A stretch of DNA of 64,000 bases from Flavobacteriaceae bacterium PS02293 (GCA_029960045.1 JASCOV010000003.1:1-64000), one strand, 5' to 3'. Shown: positions 45,673 through 53,507, counted from the stretch's first letter. Notes: generated from the sequence alone by a model not told the origin. A program made the numbers and translations.

Positions 45673-46400
45673 CACTCATCATATCGGCGATTGGTTTGGG
45701 GTTCGCATCCGGATTCCATTGCATCGGTATGTGTGGACCTATCGCTTTATCGATGGGATTGACTAAAAATCAGAAAGCCAATTTCTATCTTCAAAATCTC
45801 ACTTATCAATTTGGAAGGATTCTTACCTACTCTATTCTCGGAGGAATTTTAGGAATCATTGGTCAAAGTTTTGAGTTGGCTGGATTTCAAAAATACCTAA
45901 CCGTTTTAGTCGGAATTTTATTGATTGTAATGGCAATATTCTCTTTCGGAGGAAAAGACTTTGCCGCTAAAATTCCATTTGTTTCAAGAGGTTTACTGAA
46001 GGTCAAAATGAAACTTGGAAAAATCTTACAAAGACCTGATTACAAATCCCGTTTTGCAACCGGAATCCTTAACGGACTCTTACCCTGTGGAATGGTCTAT
46101 ATGGCTTTGACAGCTTCTTTGGCAGCAGGCGGAATCTGGCAGAGTTCACTCTTTATGTTCCTTTTCGGATTGGGAACTTTCCCGTTTATGTTCGCCGTTG
46201 TTTACTTAGGGAATTTCATCACGACAGCTTTTCGGGTAAGAATCTTAAAAGTGATTCCAGTAATGATGATTATCTTAGGCGGATTATTCGTTTTAAGAGG
46301 CTTGGAGCTAGGAATCCCGTATGTTTCACCACATTCCGAATCTTTGCACGTGAACCATTCTACAGACGGTTTTCATACAGACCATACGAATTGTCATTAA
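45663..46400 (+). CDS. Sulfite-exporter TauE/SafE-family membrane protein with His-rich tail
   Basis: The 245-residue protein has six or more membrane spans and the conserved 'FHCIGMCGPIALSMG' and 'GLLPCGMVYMALTAS' motifs of the SafE-like, UreH-type family. The Cys in each motif could handle a metal or disulfide. The last 24 residues (about 222-245) carry six His ('SPHSESLHVNH', 'GFHTDHTNCH'), a plausible metal-binding tail. In many Bacteroidota this gene ends the cco cluster, so a role in copper handling or oxidase assembly is likely. The stop overlaps the convergent protease gene by 4 bp. Confidence 0.85.
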   Translation: MEIALIISAIGLGFASGFHCIGMCGPIALSMGLTKNQKANFYLQNLTYQFGRILTYSILGGILGIIGQSFELAGFQKYLTVLVGILLIVMAIFSFGGKDFAAKIPFVSRGLLKVKMKLGKILQRPDYKSRFATGILNGLLPCGMVYMALTASLAAGGIWQSSLFMFLFGLGTFPFMFAVVYLGNFITTAFRVRILKVIPVMMIILGGLFVLRGLELGIPYVSPHSESLHVNHSTDGFHTDHTNCH

Positions 46401-47602
46401 AGCATAACAGTATTTCTATGGTTTATTTTTTTAGTATTCAAATATTTTTTAAGCAAGTTTATTAGAATTCGAACTGTGAAAAAATAAAATATAATAACTG
46501 GTAGTACTTTTGAAATTTCACTAAAACTCCAATAAAAAGATTCTAGACAAATTGTTGATATGAATAAAAATAATTTTTGCGGAAATAAAATAATTTCAAA
46601 AAAGTGAAACGCTAACATATATACAACAAAATAGAACATTAAACCAAAATTAAAAAGCCCGTAAATTGCTAATAAATAATCCTTTCTTGAGAATTCTGCA
46701 AAATTAAAAGAAATTAATTTTTTGAATTGGTTGAAAGAATTTATCATTAAGTTGGGTTGATTAAAATAATCCGAAGCTATCCAATAACCATCGGTTCTCA
46801 GATATGGAACAAGATTATATAATTGTTTAAATGCTAATGCAGAACCGATAGCAAATAGTACCTTACTTTCTAAAACAACACTCAATAAAATAAGAATTGT
46901 ACAAAAAATTAATGCAAAATAAACGCCTGATGCATTTACGACAATTCTTTCCCATTTTTTAAGTCTCCAAATATCTGTTACATCTGCAAAGAAAACAGGC
47001 ATAAAATATAGGTATAAGCCAAAACCAATTCCGCCGTGTTTTGCTTTATAATAATGCGTTGCGGTTGCGTGTCCTAATTCGTGAAATAAGGTGCAGAGAA
47101 GAGAAATTGGTATAAAAAGAAACGCTATTTTTAGTAGATCTATTTCTTCAGAACTTTTATAGTTTTTGTATAAAAGAAAACAAAGAACCCAAAATAATGA
47201 TGACAAAAGCGTTATAACTATCGTTTTATTAAATAAAAAATTCAAATATGGAACTATTTGCCCAACCCATTTTGCTTTGAAAAATATGAAACCAAAGGAC
47301 AGATAATCTGGTAATTTCTTTCTTTGATTGATATTATTACTGCTTTCAAAAACTCCAACTTTATCAAGTTTCCCAGCAATTTCCAGACACGTTTCTTTAG
47401 TGATATTTTTATGGATACTGTTATATTCAACATAAATTTCATTGAGACTTTTTTTCCCGTCAAAAAGTTCAATAATATGATAAAAATTCTCGTTGATTTT
47501 TATATACTTTCCAGTTATATTATTAATTATCAAATATGAGTTTTCATTAAAGGAAGACACTTCTGTGTGCGAACCAATAACTAAAATATCTTCTAGATTC
47601 AT
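46397..47602 (-). CDS. Membrane M50-type zinc protease with N-terminal PqqD-like domain
   Basis: The 401-residue protein begins with a PqqD-like winged-helix domain (about 1-88: 'YLIINNITGKYIKINENFYHIIELFDGKKSLNEIYVEY' pattern, core 'ELFDGKKSLNEIY'). Such domains bind leader peptides in RiPP pathways (RRE). Then come eight or so membrane spans with the M50 zinc motif His-Glu-Leu-Gly-His (174-178) and the third-ligand motif 'NLVPYLRTDGYW'. YydH-like proteases of this type process or export peptide products. The start overlaps the upstream terpene-cyclase-like gene by 4 bp. It is the last gene of the peptide operon. Confidence 0.8.
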   Translation of the reverse strand: MNLEDILVIGSHTEVSSFNENSYLIINNITGKYIKINENFYHIIELFDGKKSLNEIYVEYNSIHKNITKETCLEIAGKLDKVGVFESSNNINQRKKLPDYLSFGFIFFKAKWVGQIVPYLNFLFNKTIVITLLSSLFWVLCFLLYKNYKSSEEIDLLKIAFLFIPISLLCTLFHELGHATATHYYKAKHGGIGFGLYLYFMPVFFADVTDIWRLKKWERIVVNASGVYFALIFCTILILLSVVLESKVLFAIGSALAFKQLYNLVPYLRTDGYWIASDYFNQPNLMINSFNQFKKLISFNFAEFSRKDYLLAIYGLFNFGLMFYFVVYMLAFHFFEIILFPQKLFLFISTICLESFYWSFSEISKVLPVIIFYFFTVRILINLLKKYLNTKKINHRNTVML

Positions 47603-49443
47603 ATCAACGATTTAAGGACAAAAGCGGTAGTCAAAGTTTTACTTTTATAGGGTTCATTAGTTTTTGGCCTTATGAAATTTTCTGCTTTCCAACTTCCATC
47701 GATAAGTTGGTTATTCAAAAGGAATCTCTCTGAATTTCTAAAGTTAATAGTTGAATTTTCACTAGGGAAAAAGTTTAAGGATAAACGAGCAAATGATGTA
47801 GACATAATCAGATTCTCCTCCGATCCAAAACTTCCATTTTCATTTTGTGATGTTTTCAAAAAATTTAGTGATTTTTGTTTTGTTTCAAAAAATTCTTTTG
47901 GAAAACAATTCAATAGACGCAAACAAACATAAGTTCCGTAATATTTGCCATAGTACCAACGGCTTTCCCAATGTCCGTCTATGTTTTGCTCAGAAATAAG
48001 GTAATCTACTCCTTTTTTTATGGCACTAAAATATGTTTCGGCATCATACAAAAAAAGAGCATACAAAAAATTGGCGACTACTTCCACATCAGGCCCTTTT
48101 CCCCATTTTGAGGAATTAAAATGATCTTGTTTATTTTGGAGTTTGGTAAGGTCATTCTTTGGAATAATCCATGTTTCAATCCCACCATTTTCAGTGCTTC
48201 TATCTTCTATAGAAATACTGATGGCTTTTGCGCAATATTCATCTACTAAATGATTGTGCCTGGAAATAATAAACTGTTGCATTATTTGCCCTAAGTCGTC
48301 AATATCAGCGGCAATTTCCTTTACTGTTGAGAAATATGACCAGGCTCCTATTTCATCTTTGTTGACTCTTTTTAGAAAATAATTATTTTCTTCTTTGAAA
48401 AACAAATCCGTTTTTAGATGGAATTTTTCCGAAAGATGCAAAAGGCAATCATTCAACATCGCTCTTTGGAACGTGTCCGAATAGTGAAGTTGCTTCTCAT
48501 TATCAAAACCATCTTTTTTACTTAGCCACATAAAATGTTGCAATTCGGCGTAGTTTTCAGAAAATTCCTTTTCTATAAAAGCTAATCCATTTTTTATTTC
48601 CTGTCTTGAAATTTCAGAATAATCAAAAAATATTCTTTTGTGTGGTTTGTTTTTTAATTCGTTTTTCTTTTTTAGGATCTCAATGTATGCGAAAGTTGTT
48701 TCATAATAAGTAGAAACTGCGTTTTGCATTTCTTCAATCGTTTTGTACCAACCGCTTTCTTCGTCTTCTAAAAAAGATTTAGCTTTCTGGAAGCTATCAA
48801 GGGATTTTTGTAAAAGAGTAAAACCTAAACCTGTCACATAGAATACTTTTTTAAGCATACCCACATCAGGATATTTTTCAAAATCTACTTTTTTAGAAAG
48901 TTCGTGAACAGCAATATTAAATTGTTTGCCGATAAAGTCCTCGTTGAAATCTTCTATATCGTCATAAATCTGGAAGCCCAAAGAAAAATATTTGTGGGAT
49001 TCTATAAGGTTTTCGTACAATTTTTTATCACTATTTTCTGAAAGTTCAAAAAGGGAATCTATAGCAATCTTCCCAAAAGCGGATTTTTTATCAGCAACTT
49101 CAATATATTTTTGTTCAGAAAAGTTTACAAAAAGTTCTTTTTCCAAAAATATGGCTTCCTGATATTCCTTTTTTCGGCAGTTCCAAACATTCCAGAAGTT
49201 ATGCTCTTCTGGATAAACGCTTGACAATTTTTTTATTGCATACTCCTGCAATTCCAAAACTGTGAAAATCCTCTGCACTTCTCTGTTGTCTATTATCGCA
49301 TCAAGATTAAGCACGGAGCGATAAAATGCAAAACCAGCGTCAGAAAGTTGATTAACGGTCTTTGTTTTTACCATTGGATAGTAGTTATGAAATAGTGCAG
49401 GATATGTTTCGTAAAAATCGGGGGATTTAAATTTACGGCTCAT
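47599..49443 (-). CDS. Isoprenyl-diphosphate-synthase-like and class II terpene-cyclase-like fusion
   Basis: The 614-residue soluble protein has two parts. Residues about 1-270 resemble the class I isoprenoid synthase fold. 'LNLDAIIDN' (45-53) sits where the first Asp-rich motif DDxxD belongs, with one Asp changed to Ala, and 'FQIYDDIEDFNEDFIGK' (157-173) is a clear second Asp-rich motif. Residues about 290-614 resemble squalene-hopene and diterpene cyclases: Asp-Ile-Asp-Asp (380-383) is the DxDD acid motif, and three QW motifs are seen ('QNIDGHW' 486-492, 'QNENGSF' 533-539, 'QLIDGSW' 579-585). It lies in an operon with precursor-like peptides, so a peptide may be the prenyl acceptor, as with ComQ. 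Free terpenoid synthesis is the alternative. Confidence 0.75.
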   Translation of the reverse strand: MSRKFKSPDFYETYPALFHNYYPMVKTKTVNQLSDAGFAFYRSVLNLDAIIDNREVQRIFTVLELQEYAIKKLSSVYPEEHNFWNVWNCRKKEYQEAIFLEKELFVNFSEQKYIEVADKKSAFGKIAIDSLFELSENSDKKLYENLIESHKYFSLGFQIYDDIEDFNEDFIGKQFNIAVHELSKKVDFEKYPDVGMLKKVFYVTGLGFTLLQKSLDSFQKAKSFLEDEESGWYKTIEEMQNAVSTYYETTFAYIEILKKKNELKNKPHKRIFFDYSEISRQEIKNGLAFIEKEFSENYAELQHFMWLSKKDGFDNEKQLHYSDTFQRAMLNDCLLHLSEKFHLKTDLFFKEENNYFLKRVNKDEIGAWSYFSTVKEIAADIDDLGQIMQQFIISRHNHLVDEYCAKAISISIEDRSTENGGIETWIIPKNDLTKLQNKQDHFNSSKWGKGPDVEVVANFLYALFLYDAETYFSAIKKGVDYLISEQNIDGHWESRWYYGKYYGTYVCLRLLNCFPKEFFETKQKSLNFLKTSQNENGSFGSEENLIMSTSFARLSLNFFPSENSTINFRNSERFLLNNQLIDGSWKAENFIRPKTNEPYKSKTLTTAFVLKSLI

Positions 49444-50593
49444 CTACAAATTTTTGCTCTTCTGTGGAAAGAAGGGTTTTAGTGTCTTTAATTGTGTTAT
49501 CTTTTATATTATCCAGAAAAGATTTGCTTAAATCTATTTTTTTTGATAATCCTTTTTTATCTGCGAAATATTGTTTTTGGAAAATAAATTCTTCATTTGA
49601 AATTGCAGAAAAGGTTTTATTTTCAAGCGAAATATTGGCCTCATATTTCATCATTATTTTTGCAGGAATATATTTTTCTCCTTTTTTGAACATATCATAA
49701 GTAACAGTATAAAGATGAGTATTAACAGTCATTTCTTGATCAAAAATATTTAAGTATTTATCTTCCCTATTTTTCTGTATGTGATTCACTTCTATGTAGC
49801 TTATTGTATTTTCATTTTTATTATATTGCATTACTCCCTCATAATACAAAATATTATCCGGCATCTTGTCTGATTTGAATTTTATGGTTTGTACATCTCC
49901 AGTTTCATAAATTATAGTTCCATTTATTTTTAAACCTTTTGTATAATAATCCATAATATAAAGCTGATTGTACAAGAAAAATCTTTGTAAAAATGCCTTT
50001 ATTTTGTCTTCTTGTGGACTGATGTTGCTTTTTTTATTGAAAATATAATTGTTATCATCCTTTTTATTTTTGTCAAATTTTTTGTTTCGAAGATTTACCT
50101 GCATAAATTGGTCTATGTCTTTTCGGTAATCATATTTATTGTTCAACGTCCATAAATCCATATCCATAACCAAAAGTCTATTTAGCTTATTATCTATTTC
50201 AGATTTGGTCTTATATGTCCCGTTATAAATTGAAGTTTTCGTTTCATAGTTTTTATCATAATCCTTAAGAGCAGAGTTAATTATTTTTTTCACATCTACA
50301 GATTTTATAACAACTTCTTGTATTTCTTTGTAAATTGGTTTTAGTTCTATAATACCATTTACAGGAAATATACCTTGCTCATATTTTGGAACAAATAACT
50401 CAATATTTTTTGCTTCATTAGGAACAATCGCAAAACCATCATCATTAGTATATAATATTTCATTGTTATAAATTACTCTTACTTGCGGGATAGATTGTTT
50501 TGTTTCAGAGTCAATAATATTTATTTTCTTTTGGGAAGAGAATAATACTATTGAAAAACATAAAGCAAAAAAAAGAAAATATTTAAATTTCAT
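49433..50593 (-). CDS. Secreted protein with carboxypeptidase-like regulatory domain
   Basis: The 386-residue protein has a signal peptide ('FFALCFSIVLFSSQ') and an N-terminal beta domain of about 70 residues ('INIIDSETKQSIPQVRVIYNNEILYTNDDGFAIVP', core 'TNDDGFAIVP'), the CarboxypepD_reg-like module common in Bacteroidota surface proteins. The rest is beta-rich and has no recognised catalytic motif ('YYEGVMQYNKNENTISYIEVNH'). The stop overlaps the terpene-cyclase-like start by 11 bp, so it belongs to the operon. It may act outside the inner membrane, on the mature product or as its receptor; this is inference. Confidence 0.65.
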   Translation of the reverse strand: MKFKYFLFFALCFSIVLFSSQKKINIIDSETKQSIPQVRVIYNNEILYTNDDGFAIVPNEAKNIELFVPKYEQGIFPVNGIIELKPIYKEIQEVVIKSVDVKKIINSALKDYDKNYETKTSIYNGTYKTKSEIDNKLNRLLVMDMDLWTLNNKYDYRKDIDQFMQVNLRNKKFDKNKKDDNNYIFNKKSNISPQEDKIKAFLQRFFLYNQLYIMDYYTKGLKINGTIIYETGDVQTIKFKSDKMPDNILYYEGVMQYNKNENTISYIEVNHIQKNREDKYLNIFDQEMTVNTHLYTVTYDMFKKGEKYIPAKIMMKYEANISLENKTFSAISNEEFIFQKQYFADKKGLSKKIDLSKSFLDNIKDNTIKDTKTLLSTEEQKFVDEP

Positions 50594-50617
50594 GTAAAAT
50601 TATTAATAGGCAAAAAC

Positions 50618-50650
50618 TAAAAAAACAACTGTCCAAATTGGACAGTTGTT
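50618..50650 (-). terminator. Terminator between the peptide genes and the enzyme genes
   Basis: On the minus strand an 11-bp perfect stem (AACAACTGTCC / GGACAGTTGTT, loop 5) is followed by a T7 run. It begins 8 bp after the first peptide stop. Partial termination here would give peptide mRNA in excess over enzyme mRNA, an arrangement usual for RiPP precursors. Confidence 0.85.
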
Positions 50651-50657
50651 CTACATT

Positions 50658-50840
50658 TTAAACAGGGATAATTACTCCAGTCTGTGACGTTCCAGGTGTT
50701 TGTGGAGTTCCGTCAAACCATTTGATTCTCCCCGCTGCGTCATCCATTTCAAATCGCTCTTCAAGCTCTTCCATCTGGAAATCATTTAAAAGTTCTAATT
50801 CTTGAGTGCTCAATGACTCATTTGTGTTCTGTAAATCCAT
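50658..50840 (-). CDS. Putative RiPP precursor peptide 1
   Basis: The 60-residue peptide has no signal peptide. Residues about 13-32 ('QELELL', 'DFQMEELEERFEM') match the sister peptide at 50891-51058 nearly exactly and form an acidic helical leader. The remainder differs: 'DDAAGRIKWFDGT' then a Pro/Thr/Gly/Gln-rich stretch and hydrophobic 'GVIIPV'. Both peptides share Trp-Phe at the same place. There is no Cys, so a lanthipeptide or sactipeptide is unlikely. The gene precedes a terminator and an operon with a prenyl-synthase-like enzyme and a PqqD-M50 protease. Role is inferred from architecture. Confidence 0.75.
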   Translation of the reverse strand: MDLQNTNESLSTQELELLNDFQMEELEERFEMDDAAGRIKWFDGTPQTPGTSQTGVIIPV

Positions 50841-50890
50841 TTTTTTAAGATTTTAAAAGTTAAACATTATTTATTATTTGAATTAGTTTT

Positions 50891-51058
50891 TCAAAGAGTC
50901 AAGATAGGACCTCCGTCATCTTGTACTTCTTTTGTGAACCAACTATTTCTTAATTCTTCTTCCATTTCGAATCGCTCCTCAAGCTCTTCCATCTGGAAAT
51001 CCCTTAGTAACTCAAGCTCTTGAGTATTTAATAATAATTTTGTGTTTTCTAATTTCAT
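50891..51058 (-). CDS. Putative RiPP precursor peptide 2 (55 residues)
   Basis: This short gene opens ATG-AAA-TTA at 51058 and stops TGA at 50891. The peptide starts 'MKLENTKLLLNTQELELL', then 'RDFQMEELEERFEM' as leader and 'EEELRNSWFTKEVQDDGGPILTL' in two parts as core (Trp40-Phe41). At the DNA level the leader segment 'GATTTCCAGATGGAAGAGCT' is almost identical to that of peptide 1, while the cores are unlike; this is the mark of duplicated precursor genes under core diversification. It is the first gene of the operon, behind a promoter at 51083-51113. Confidence 0.75.
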   Translation of the reverse strand: MKLENTKLLLNTQELELLRDFQMEELEERFEMEEELRNSWFTKEVQDDGGPILTL

Positions 51059-51082
51059 TTTTAATTAATTTTATCAACAAAA

Positions 51083-51113
51083 CAAATTTCAGTGTAAATT
51101 ATAACTCATACAA
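51083..51113 (-). promoter_or_regulatory. Promoter of the peptide operon
   Basis: On the minus strand TTG (51111-51113), 20 bases and GAAATTTG (51083-51090) match the consensus at all but the first base of the -7 box. The expected transcript begins about 18 bases before the peptide 2 start. A TATAAT (rc at 51099-51104) lies between and is not needed. Confidence 0.5.
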
Positions 51114-51142
51114 TCAGTTTTACAAAAACAAAATTAGAATAA

Positions 51143-51171
51143 TTGTTTTTTCAATTAGTTTTTTATATTTG
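51143..51171 (+). promoter_or_regulatory. Promoter of the XRE regulator
   Basis: TTG (51143-51145), 18 bases and TATATTTG (51164-51171) fit the Bacteroidota consensus. The start codon is 20 bp further. Confidence 0.6.
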
Positions 51172-51191
51172 TAATACACAAATGAAAGCTA

Positions 51192-51518
51192 ATGATTAAA
51201 ATTGAAGAAGTCTTGAATAAAATCAAGGTTTATAGAAAAGACAATGGATATTCTCAAGAGTATATGGCTTTCAAGTTAGATATCAGCCAGGCAGCGTACA
51301 CTAATATAGAAAATCAAACAAGTAAACTTTCTGTCGAGCGGCTGATGCAAATTGCTGAGATTTTAGGACAGCCAATATCTGGCTTTTTTGGAGAGCAAAC
51401 TAATCTTAAAAAAGAAGATGCAGTAGAAGTACGTGATGAGATTAAAGTATTAATAAGTGAACTTGTAAAAAGTAAAAACAACCAGATCAATATTTTAAAA
51501 AAATTACTGGAAAAATAA
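51192..51518 (+). CDS. XRE-family helix-turn-helix regulator
   Basis: The 108-residue protein carries an HTH_3-type domain at about 9-64 ('YSQEYMAFKLDISQAAYTNIENQTSKLSVERLMQIAEIL', core 'MAFKLDISQAAYTNIE'). A short Lys/Asn-rich C-terminal helix ('ISELVKSKNNQINILKKLLEK') may serve in dimerisation. It is divergent from the peptide operon and shares the 130-bp promoter region, so it is the obvious candidate regulator. Such short XRE proteins also act alone, so the link is inference. Confidence 0.85.
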   Translation: MIKIEEVLNKIKVYRKDNGYSQEYMAFKLDISQAAYTNIENQTSKLSVERLMQIAEILGQPISGFFGEQTNLKKEDAVEVRDEIKVLISELVKSKNNQINILKKLLEK

Positions 51519-51524
51519 AGACAA

Positions 51525-51549
51525 AAAAATCGGCCATTCGACCGATTTT
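51525..51549. terminator. Bidirectional terminator
   Basis: A stem AAAATCGG / CCGATTTT with a GC-paired inner part separates the convergent XRE gene and the DUF6702 gene. Confidence 0.8.
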
Positions 51550-51554
51550 AATTT

Positions 51555-52028
51555 TTAGAAAGTTACTTCCGCTGTTTCTTTTCCTTTCTGGAAGTTGAGC
51601 GTTTTCAAAGCACCTTTATAAGTAATATTCACAATATTGACCTGTTTTGGAAACTGTCCAATCAAAATACTGTTCTTGATTTTCAAACTTGAAATATCCG
51701 AAACGCCACTCGCCTCATAATAAACCCAAACAGATTCGCCATTGACCTGACTTCCTGTGAAAGTCAAAGGTTTTGAAGCGCCATTTATGGCAACATCCAC
51801 ATTATTATTCACATATTTCTTTACTTCTGCTTCGAAGCCTGCCGTTGCCGGGTCGATTTTCACAGCTTGCGAAATGTGAGTTGTATTTAACTTTGTTGTG
51901 AACTTCAAAGTTTTAGTTCCATCGATGTAATCCACTTTGGTCATTGATGAAAAGAAATCTAATGCGGAGAAGCTAAAAAGCCCAACCAACAAGATTCCAA
52001 GAGATAATATAAGTATTGATTTTTTCAT
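51555..52028 (-). CDS. DUF6702-family exported protein
   Basis: The 157-residue protein has a signal peptide (about 1-22) and the beta-rich pattern I associate with DUF6702: 'TKVDYIDGTKTLKFTTKLNTTHISQAV', core 'YIDGTKTLKFTTKL', and 'VWVYYEASGVSDISSLKIKNSIL', then 'VNIVNITYKGALKTLNFQKG'. In Bacteroidota it is often found near M1/M50 peptidase genes, and its function is unknown. The whole coding strand is flanked by the terminator at 51525. Confidence 0.7.
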   Translation of the reverse strand: MKKSILILSLGILLVGLFSFSALDFFSSMTKVDYIDGTKTLKFTTKLNTTHISQAVKIDPATAGFEAEVKKYVNNNVDVAINGASKPLTFTGSQVNGESVWVYYEASGVSDISSLKIKNSILIGQFPKQVNIVNITYKGALKTLNFQKGKETAEVTF

Positions 52029-52086
52029 TTTAAATTAAGATTTAATAACTTTTACTATTAATAATGGTCAAATTATATGCCACACA

Positions 52087-52797
52087 TTAGAAATTCACAC
52101 TCACAGAATATTTATCATAAAACGCTTTGATATGCGCAACAGCATCTTCCGCCGTATCCACAACTCTAAATAGTTCTAGGTCTTTCTCGGCAATCAAACC
52201 TTCCTTCAACAAAGTGGATTTGAACCAATCTAACAATCCGCTCCAAAACTCACTTCCAACCAAAACAATTGGAAACTTCCCTATTTTATTGGTTTGAATT
52301 AAAGTCAAAGCTTCCGACAATTCATCCAAAGTTCCAAAACCTCCAGGCATCACCACGAAACCTTGAGAATATTTGACAAACATTACTTTCCTAACGAAAA
52401 AATAATCAAAATTGATATTATAACCTTTATCAACATAAGGATTAAAGTGCTGTTCGAAAGGCAGTTCGATATTCAAACCAATCGATTTTCCGTGTCCGTT
52501 TGCACCTCTGTTTCCAGCTTCCATAATTCCAGGTCCACCGCCAGTGATAACGCCGAAACCGATTTCTGTAATTTTCTTCGCAATGTCAACCGCCATTTTG
52601 TAGTAGAAATTATCTTCTTTCAATCTCGCAGAGCCGAAGATGGAAACACAAGGTCCAATTCTGGCCATTTTCTCGTAACCGTCCACAAACTCAGACATTA
52701 CACGGAAAACCATCCAACTGTCTTTCGTAATCGTCTCGTCCCAAGTCTTTTGACGCAGACTTTCCTGCAATCTTTTATCGTCGTCCTGTTCTATCAT
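52087..52797 (-). CDS. LOG-family (TIGR00730) protein
   Basis: The 236-residue Rossmann-fold protein has the family motif 'PGGFGTLDELSEALT', given here with its PGGxGTxxE core, and 'VITGGGPGIMEAGNRGA'. LOG proteins remove ribose 5-phosphate from nucleoside monophosphates; in plants this activates cytokinins, and in bacteria it clears certain nucleotides. Bacterial function in this group is not settled. It overlaps the nucleotidyltransferase gene by 4 bp, so the two are co-transcribed. Confidence 0.88.
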   Translation of the reverse strand: MIEQDDDKRLQESLRQKTWDETITKDSWMVFRVMSEFVDGYEKMARIGPCVSIFGSARLKEDNFYYKMAVDIAKKITEIGFGVITGGGPGIMEAGNRGANGHGKSIGLNIELPFEQHFNPYVDKGYNINFDYFFVRKVMFVKYSQGFVVMPGGFGTLDELSEALTLIQTNKIGKFPIVLVGSEFWSGLLDWFKSTLLKEGLIAEKDLELFRVVDTAEDAVAHIKAFYDKYSVSVNF

Positions 52798-53507
52798 CTG
52801 AAAATTCTTTCTGCTTCAACAATCGATTCCGGTCTTCCAACATCCACTAAGTTTGAGGTGTGCTGATAACCCACAATGATATCTTCTTTCATCAATTCCA
52901 TATATTCATCCATAATGGAGAATTTTCCGGTTCTTGTGAATTTATCAAAAATCTCAGAATTCACGCAATGGATTCCGCTGAAAGCCAATTCTCTTAATTT
53001 GAAAATCCCTCCAACCACTGTTTTTTTATTGGTTTCAAGATTTCTCCAGCCTTTCAAAAACATCTTTTCATTGAACATCAATTTTCTGGAACTGTCTCTG
53101 TCAGAAACGGCCAAAGTTATCATTGCGCCTTTGGTCTCGTGAAGTCGGATGAAATTGCTGATATTAAGGTCTGTCAAAATATCTACATTCATTATCAAAA
53201 ATGATTTCTCATTCTCAAGAAATCTCTTAGCGAAAAGCAATCCGCCGCCCGTTTCCAGAAGTTCTTCGTGCTCGTTTGAGATTTCGATGTTTGCTCCGAA
53301 GTTGTCATTTTCAGCTAGAAAAACCAAAATTTGTCCTCCAAAATGATGAATATTAATGACAAAATCATTGATTCCGAATCCTTGCAGATATTTTATATTT
53401 CTTTCGAGAAGCGTAACGTCATTGACTTTTGCCAAAGCTTTCGGATGTTCATCAGTAAAAGGTTTGAGGCGCGTTCCTTTTCCTGCAGCAAATAATAATG
53501 CTTTCAT
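52794..53507 (-). CDS. Nucleotidyltransferase (mannose-1-phosphate guanylyltransferase/MurU-like)
   Basis: The 237-residue protein has the sugar-nucleotide transferase fingerprint 'FAAGKGTRLKPFTDEHPKAL' (about 6-25), then 'ETGGGLLFAKRFL' and metal-binding 'IMNVDILTDLN'. Relatives use GTP, UTP or CTP with sugar 1-phosphates; MurU-type enzymes recycle cell-wall sugars. No left-handed helix domain follows, so it is a single-domain form. Substrate cannot be fixed from sequence. Confidence 0.85.
   Translation of the reverse strand: MKALLFAAGKGTRLKPFTDEHPKALAKVNDVTLLERNIKYLQGFGINDFVINIHHFGGQILVFLAENDNFGANIEISNEHEELLETGGGLLFAKRFLENEKSFLIMNVDILTDLNISNFIRLHETKGAMITLAVSDRDSSRKLMFNEKMFLKGWRNLETNKKTVVGGIFKLRELAFSGIHCVNSEIFDKFTRTGKFSIMDEYMELMKEDIIVGYQHTSNLVDVGRPESIVEAERIFR

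Noticed and set aside
50658..51058. Lanthipeptide, sactipeptide or graspetide reading of the peptides
   Set aside because: Neither core has Cys, and no LanB/LanM, radical-SAM or ATP-grasp gene lies nearby, so these classes are unlikely.
51099..51104. TATAAT as a sigma-70-type -10 box for the peptide operon
   Set aside because: Bacteroidota primary sigma factors use TAnnTTTG. The TTG-N20-GAAATTTG pair on the same strand is a better candidate.
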